A stretch of 10,741 nt of DNA. Source: Alphaproteobacteria bacterium (GTDB lineage: Bacteria > Pseudomonadota > Alphaproteobacteria > Puniceispirillales > UBA1172). The stretch lies in contig JALRFL010000057.1 in assembly GCA_023259875.1 (NCBI GenBank), positions 1 through 10,741 on the forward strand, in the 5' to 3' direction. Shown here one piece after another: positions 7,606 through 10,741 of this stretch; within the stretch, counting starts at the first letter, position 1, and each line of letters starts with the position of its first letter. A program made the translations under genes and the position numbers. The notes beneath the pieces are model-generated. The model had not been told where the DNA came from and ran no database searches. It saw only the letters and a program-made list of their open reading frames with translations.

Positions 7606-8780
7606 GATCCACTCGGTTTCACAAGAATACCATCACCTAAGGCAGGAAGTCGGGTGGCGACCACCAGATCACCATTATTGATATCCCCACGCACAAATAC
7701 CACACCTTCGGATTTCTGTACCACCTCAACCCGGCGACGATGAGTACGATTATCCTCAATAACAAAGATGGAATGATCATCATAAAGCGCCGCTTCTGGA
7801 AGTTGCGCTACATTCTCAACCCGGCCAGAGCTATAAATAATCTCAACAAACGCGCCTTCTGGGATGATCCAGTTTCCATCCTCTCCAACAGGAATACCGG
7901 CATAGAGACGGCCGCCACCCTGCCCTATTGCGAGATTGCCCTCGGCACGGTCAATAGTTGACATGATGGTCTTAATCTCACGCCCGCCAGAACGCCAGAT
8001 CACTTTCACCTCGCTTCCGATCAACTGCTCGGTGTCGGCGAACACATCAGAAGGAACAACAAATGAGGCCTCAAGGCTTGAGAGGTCTGTCATACTGCCA
8101 ACAGAAATGCTTGGGGATAACACTAGGCCGCGGCCAATTTGTACATTGGAAATAATGCCATCAAAGGGTGCGCGCAAAACCGCATCATCAAGGTTTTTAT
8201 TGGCGCGCTTGAGGCTTAATTCCAGTTGGTTTTTCTGTTGCGTGGCTTGTTGCAAGGCATTTTTCGCCATAGACAAGGCTAACCGCGCTTCATCCAGATT
8301 GGCTTGTGAGGTCACCGCAGCGGCTTGCATCTGGTTAATGCGATCAAAGTTTTTCTGTCTGAGGTCTAGCTGAATGGTAAGCTCTTCGATATTGGTTTTA
8401 TTGGCGGTGAGCTGCACCATGATTTCATCTTTGGCAATTCTCAAAAGATCCTGATCAAGCCTAGCCAGCTCTTGGCCTTTGGTGACGGTATTCCCATTTC
8501 GGAACACCTCTGCCACCGTTTCTACTTCGCCAGGAATGTTAAAATTAAGAGCTGATTTGCGCGACGCTTCCACCTGACCAAATGATGACTTTTCCGGATA
8601 AGCGACCTTAAAATCCACCACCACGGCATCCACTGTCCAGACTTGCTCATTCCTTGGCTGAAGTGGCTTTTCGGGTTTGGTCGCCACCAGATAATTAAAT
8701 CCTGAATACCCAAAAATGAGAATGAGGAAAGGAAGAAGAATTTTCCTTCCAGTGGAAAACAAACGCTTTAAGAATGGCAT
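7602..8780 (-). CDS. RND efflux periplasmic adaptor (membrane fusion protein)
   Basis: Adaptor that links the inner-membrane RND permease to an outer-membrane channel. From the ATG at 8780 it has 392 residues. A basic N-terminus and one membrane helix (about 13-32) anchor it, without a lipobox cysteine that I can see. Residues 65-110 form the first half of the lipoyl-like domain (NIPGEVETVAEVFRNGNTV). Residues about 111-200 are Gln/Leu/Ala/Lys-rich and look like the coiled-coil hairpin. The second lipoyl half follows at VLRAPFDGIISNV (201-213), then beta-barrel and membrane-proximal domains to the end. The frame could begin at a TTG at 8792, but the ATG at 8780 has GGA about 8 nt upstream and starts a better membrane anchor, so I prefer it. 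No TolC-like outer-membrane gene is in the window, so the channel is presumably encoded elsewhere. Confidence 0.93.
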   Translation of the reverse strand: MPFLKRLFSTGRKILLPFLILIFGYSGFNYLVATKPEKPLQPRNEQVWTVDAVVVDFKVAYPEKSSFGQVEASRKSALNFNIPGEVETVAEVFRNGNTVTKGQELARLDQDLLRIAKDEIMVQLTANKTNIEELTIQLDLRQKNFDRINQMQAAAVTSQANLDEARLALSMAKNALQQATQQKNQLELSLKRANKNLDDAVLRAPFDGIISNVQIGRGLVLSPSISVGSMTDLSSLEASFVVPSDVFADTEQLIGSEVKVIWRSGGREIKTIMSTIDRAEGNLAIGQGGGRLYAGIPVGEDGNWIIPEGAFVEIIYSSGRVENVAQLPEAALYDDHSIFVIEDNRTHRRRVEVVQKSEGVVFVRGDINNGDLVVATRLPALGDGILVKPSGS

Positions 8781-8922
8781 CTTTTCGTCCAATCAGGCTA
8801 GCGCAACAAGGCGCGATAACAACACAGAAATATGATTTTATACAACTAAATTGGTTGGTTTTTCGTATATTTCAAATCAGAAACTCAATCAATTCGTGAA
8901 TTTTCACATTTTTTTTCATTAT

Positions 8923-8948
8923 TAGGAATTCATTATCACATATTCCTA
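8923..8948. repeat. Inverted repeat, 7-bp arms, possible operator
   Basis: TAGGAAT at 8923-8929 is repeated in inverse as ATTCCTA at 8942-8948, with a 12-nt spacer, roughly in the middle of the divergent intergenic region. Arms about two helical turns apart would suit a dimeric repressor such as a TetR- or MarR-type protein. In AT-rich DNA of this length a repeat of this size can also occur by chance. Confidence 0.3.
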
Positions 8949-9008
8949 GGTAAGATCAATCTTCCAAAGCATAATTATCGCACTTAATCTTAAGCCGCCT
9001 CAATTCTG

Positions 9009-9024
9009 GTGATGGTCAAATCAC
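9009..9024. repeat. Inverted repeat overlapping the possible MATE -35 box
   Basis: GTGAT (9009-9013) and ATCAC (9020-9024) form a perfect 5-bp dyad with a 6-nt spacer, and it overlaps the candidate -35 hexamer at 9013-9018. A protein bound here would block the promoter. It is not a CRP site, because the GTGA/TCAC halves are 8 nt apart instead of 6. Confidence 0.3.
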
Positions 9025-9047
9025 AGAAATCAGCATATGATATCGCC

Positions 9048-9052
9048 AGAGG
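9048..9052 (+). promoter_or_regulatory. Ribosome binding site that fixes the MATE start
   Basis: AGAGG lies 5 nt before the ATG at 9058. The in-frame upstream ATG at 9037 has no such site and falls inside the candidate -10 box, so 9058 is the preferred start. Confidence 0.65.
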
Positions 9053-9057
9053 TAATT

Positions 9058-10437
9058 ATGATCCCACCTAAGCCCTGGTCTCATCATTTTTGGGCAACCA
9101 TAAAACTGTCTTTTCCCCTCATGCTTGGGCAGATTGCCCTGATCAGCATTTGGACCGCTGATATTGTTATGATGGGCTGGATCAGCACAGATTCCCTTGC
9201 TGCCGGAACCCAAGCAAACCGGATGTATCAGCCGTTATATTTTATTGCCATCGGCTTAACCTTGGCGGTAAGTCCCCTCACCTCACAAGCGCTTGGGGCA
9301 AAACGGCAACGGATTGCCCGGCAAGTATTGCGTATGGGGATTTGGATGGCGACAATTTATGGTCTGCTGACGATTATTCCCCTGTGGCATGGCCAATCCA
9401 TCCTGTTGTGGTTGCGGCAAGACCCTAAGGTGGCAGAACAAGCATCAACTTATTTGCGCTTTGTTGGGCTTGGGATGGCGCCGACCTTTATTTATTTTGT
9501 TTTGCGAAATTATGTGTCGGCGTATCAAAAACCAACCCCACCTGTGATCATCAATATGATTGGCGTGGGTGTGAATATGTGTCTGAATTATGTTTTTATT
9601 CACGGGGTGTTCGGCTTTCCTGCCTTGGGGTTAGCAGGCATTGGGCTTGCCACCAGCCTAACCTTTACCTTTATGGTGATATTGCTGGCTGGCTATATGA
9701 TCCGCAATCGCCAGATTGGGCGCACTCGCCCTTTTTCGCGGCTAACCCGATTCAAACCTGATGTCATGATACGCTTGCTGATTGTTGGCTTTCCGATTGG
9801 TTTGACCTTATTGGCCGAAACCGGAATGTTTATCGTTGGCGGTATCTATATGGGGGTATTTGGCATTGCCGCGGTGGCGGCATCCGGCATTGGCAATCAA
9901 TTGGCGGCAATAACCTATATGGTGCCTTTGGCCATATCCCTTGCGACAACGATCCGTATTGGTCATGCGGCAGGGGCAAATCATGTCCGTGATGCTATTC
10001 GGGCGGGCTTAATGTCGGTTTATATCACGGTCGTGATCACCTTGATCATGTCGATTGTGATTTTGCTGGAAAAGGACACGGTCACACGGCTATTCCTTAA
10101 TAACGACGATGCCCTTTTTCATGAGGTCATGGCACAGGCCTCGGGAATGTTGCTGATCGTTGCTATTTTTCAGCTGTTTGATGGTTTGCAATCGGTTTTT
10201 GTCTCTGCCTTGCGCGGCATTAGCGATACACGGATGCCAGCCTTTATATCCATTCTGTCCTATTGGGGGGTCGGAGTTGTGTCGGGCTATATTCTCGCCA
10301 CGCCTATGGCACTCGGGCCAATTGGCGTTTGGATTGGCATGGCTATTGGGCTTGCCACTGCCACTCTTGTTTTGGGCGGCAGATGTTGGCGCACACGCAA
10401 TAAACTCATAAGGCAAAACCGTTTTGATTTGATATAA
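9058..10437 (+). CDS. MATE family multidrug efflux antiporter (NorM-like)
   Basis: Inner-membrane cation-coupled exporter of the multidrug and toxic compound extrusion family. At 459 residues it has the usual size and about twelve hydrophobic segments in two related halves. Residues reported as important in NorM are at matching places: Asp35 in the first helix (SIWTADIVMMGW), Glu254 in LLAETGMF and Asp375 in FQLFDGLQSV, corresponding to NorM Asp36, Glu255 and Asp371. The family signatures GLAGIGLATS (191-200) and TIRIGHAAGA (298-307) are also present. It is transcribed away from the RND operon, and the next plus-strand gene starts 7 nt after its TAA. It could export dyes, fluoroquinolone-like drugs or a cellular metabolite; the sequence does not say which, nor whether H+ or Na+ drives it. 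Confidence 0.95.
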   Translation: MIPPKPWSHHFWATIKLSFPLMLGQIALISIWTADIVMMGWISTDSLAAGTQANRMYQPLYFIAIGLTLAVSPLTSQALGAKRQRIARQVLRMGIWMATIYGLLTIIPLWHGQSILLWLRQDPKVAEQASTYLRFVGLGMAPTFIYFVLRNYVSAYQKPTPPVIINMIGVGVNMCLNYVFIHGVFGFPALGLAGIGLATSLTFTFMVILLAGYMIRNRQIGRTRPFSRLTRFKPDVMIRLLIVGFPIGLTLLAETGMFIVGGIYMGVFGIAAVAASGIGNQLAAITYMVPLAISLATTIRIGHAAGANHVRDAIRAGLMSVYITVVITLIMSIVILLEKDTVTRLFLNNDDALFHEVMAQASGMLLIVAIFQLFDGLQSVFVSALRGISDTRMPAFISILSYWGVGVVSGYILATPMALGPIGVWIGMAIGLATATLVLGGRCWRTRNKLIRQNRFDLI

Positions 10438-10444
10438 TTGTGTT

Positions 10445-10627
10445 ATGACAAAATTGATTGCCCCACCTCTGTCACCAAGCCCTGTCAACCGCCACCAACA
10501 GGAATGTCTTGAGCTGTTACAATCCACCTTGACGGATGAAAAGACGGTGGCAATTCTGGCCTCGGCCATGACGCTTGCCCCATATTTGGATCAGCTCAAC
10601 CCCGAGGGTTGCGGCCGCACATTTTAA
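10445..10627 (+). pseudogene. Truncated gene start, possibly GlnE N-terminus
   Basis: A reading frame of 60 codons starting 7 nt after the MATE stop. The first ~52 residues look like genuine protein (CLELLQSTLTDEKTVAILAS, then AMTLAPYLDQL). The segment with A-P-Y-L-D-Q-L recalls the N-terminal region of glutamine synthetase adenylyltransferase/deadenylylase (GlnE), which often has a small-hydrophobic 'SPYLARL'-like motif before a basic HPE segment. This is tentative. The last codons (EGCGRTF and the TAA at 10625-10627) lie in sequence that belongs to another gene on the opposite strand, so the true reading frame is cut at about 10600-10610 and the stop is accidental. GlnE is normally over 900 residues. 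No Shine-Dalgarno sequence is visible, so coupling to the MATE gene is likely. Confidence 0.45.
10590..10625. other. Junction of two head-on truncated genes (probable chimera)
   Basis: Left of this point the plus strand reads as an N-terminal coding region. Right of it the minus strand reads as a deacetylase, with its conserved motif running to Gly at 10601-10603. Neither gene has its expected remainder. A GCGGCCGC octamer (a NotI site) sits at 10611-10618, but the deacetylase reading frame passes straight through it, so it need not be a vector border. Confidence 0.6.
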
Positions 10628-10741
10628 TTCTTCGCGTCGAATTATAGCAAGACCGTCTCCGGCCTCGTAATCGGTGTATTCATTGGTACCCAGTCTTCCG
10701 TCAGTCGCAATAACTAGGGTAACTTCTACCCCATTTTCAAT
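10601..10741 (-). CDS. PIG-L/LmbE-type deacetylase, internal fragment
   Basis: Reading the minus strand from the window edge gives about 47 residues that match the second conserved block of the PIG-L (LmbE-like) zinc-dependent N-acetylglucosaminyl deacetylase family. There is a Gly-Val-Glu-Val-Thr-Leu-Val-Ile beta strand, then ATDGRLGTNE, then IIRREELKCAAATLG, which is the typical TDGxxG ... RxxEL..AA..LG pattern. The upstream part with the zinc-binding HPDD motif lies beyond the window. Family members deacetylate N-acetylglucosamine-type sugars or thiol precursors; the substrate cannot be told from this piece. After Gly (10601-10603) the frame continues to a TAA at 10517-10519, but that stretch has no family resemblance and is the antisense of the neighbouring plus-strand gene. 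The 3' part of the gene is therefore missing. Confidence 0.7.

Larger units (their letters stand above)
8781..9057. promoter_or_regulatory. AT-rich divergent control region between RND and MATE exporters
   Basis: 277 nt without a gene, clearly richer in A and T than the flanking genes. Leftward, TTGATT (8887-8892), a 17-nt spacer and TATACG (8864-8869) form a possible sigma-70 promoter for the adaptor gene, 4 of 6 bases matching in each box. Rightward, TGGTCA (9013-9018), 17 nt and TATGAT (9036-9041) is a better candidate (4 and 5 of 6). The region also has several short perfect inverted repeats: 8896-8907, 8923-8948, 8952-8963, 8983-8994 and 9009-9024. No regulator gene is adjacent. All assignments are by eye. 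Confidence 0.5.

Noticed and set aside
7936..8373. Plus-strand open frame of 145 codons opposite the adaptor gene, and similar long frames opposite guaA, guaB and the permease
   Set aside because: These are antisense shadows: they lie wholly inside well-supported genes and show no family motifs.
8778..8792. TTG at 8792 as the start of the RND adaptor
   Set aside because: The ATG four codons later (8780) has a GGA-containing ribosome binding site at good distance, while the TTG has none.
9009..9024. CRP- or FNR-type site upstream of the MATE gene
   Set aside because: The half-sites have the wrong spacing for CRP (GTGA-N8-TCAC instead of N6) and for FNR (GTGAT-N6-ATCAC instead of TTGAT-N4-ATCAA).
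9037..9057. ATG at 9037 as the start of the MATE gene
   Set aside because: It lacks a ribosome binding site and overlaps a possible -10 box, whereas AGAGG sits 5 nt before the ATG at 9058.
10433..10438. Perfect TATAAT just before the gene at 10445
   Set aside because: No acceptable -35 hexamer lies 16-18 nt upstream, it overlaps the MATE stop codon, and a start there would leave almost no leader for the ATG at 10445.
10611..10618. NotI site GCGGCCGC near the right end as a sign of vector sequence
   Set aside because: The octamer encodes Ala-Ala residues inside the conserved deacetylase motif (RREELKCAAATLG) and the sequence to its right is coding, not vector-like.

Overview
The window looks like chromosomal DNA from a Gram-negative alphaproteobacterium of moderate GC content. 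The protein sequences are alphaproteobacterial in style: GuaA ends in IEWE, RlmE carries a basic N-terminal extension, HisI is a stand-alone enzyme, and rlmE-guaB-guaA are linked in that order. A marine SAR116-like lineage is my guess, from overall feel only. I see no rRNA, tRNA, CRISPR array, insertion sequence or phage gene.

Positions 9-8780 hold a minus-strand block read right to left: a periplasmic adaptor (MFP), an RND efflux permease, hisI, rlmE, guaB, guaA, then a 60-residue membrane protein of unknown function. The spacings are very tight: a 4-nt overlap for adaptor/permease, 9 nt to hisI, 10 nt to rlmE, 66 nt to guaB, and a 1-nt overlap for guaB/guaA. The first four genes look like one transcript. 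guaB may add its own promoter in the 66-nt gap. Three encoded enzymes touch nucleotide metabolism: HisI in the histidine pathway that releases AICAR, IMP dehydrogenase, and GMP synthase. RlmE modifies 23S rRNA.

Positions 8781-9057 are an AT-rich divergent intergenic region with weak promoter-like hexamers in both directions and several short inverted repeats. It could be a shared control region for two drug exporters: the RND system to the left and a MATE antiporter (9058-10437, plus strand) to the right.

The right end is abnormal. Seven bases after the MATE gene a plus-strand gene begins that resembles the N-terminus of glutamine synthetase adenylyltransferase (GlnE, tentative). It loses sense near 10600-10610. 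From the window edge back to about 10601 the minus strand instead encodes a recognisable piece of a PIG-L/LmbE-type deacetylase. Two truncated genes thus meet head-on with no space between them, which points to a chimeric join (amplification, assembly or cloning) or a real rearrangement.

Apart from that junction and the divergent control region, this is ordinary housekeeping and efflux DNA. I found no convincing previously undescribed system.
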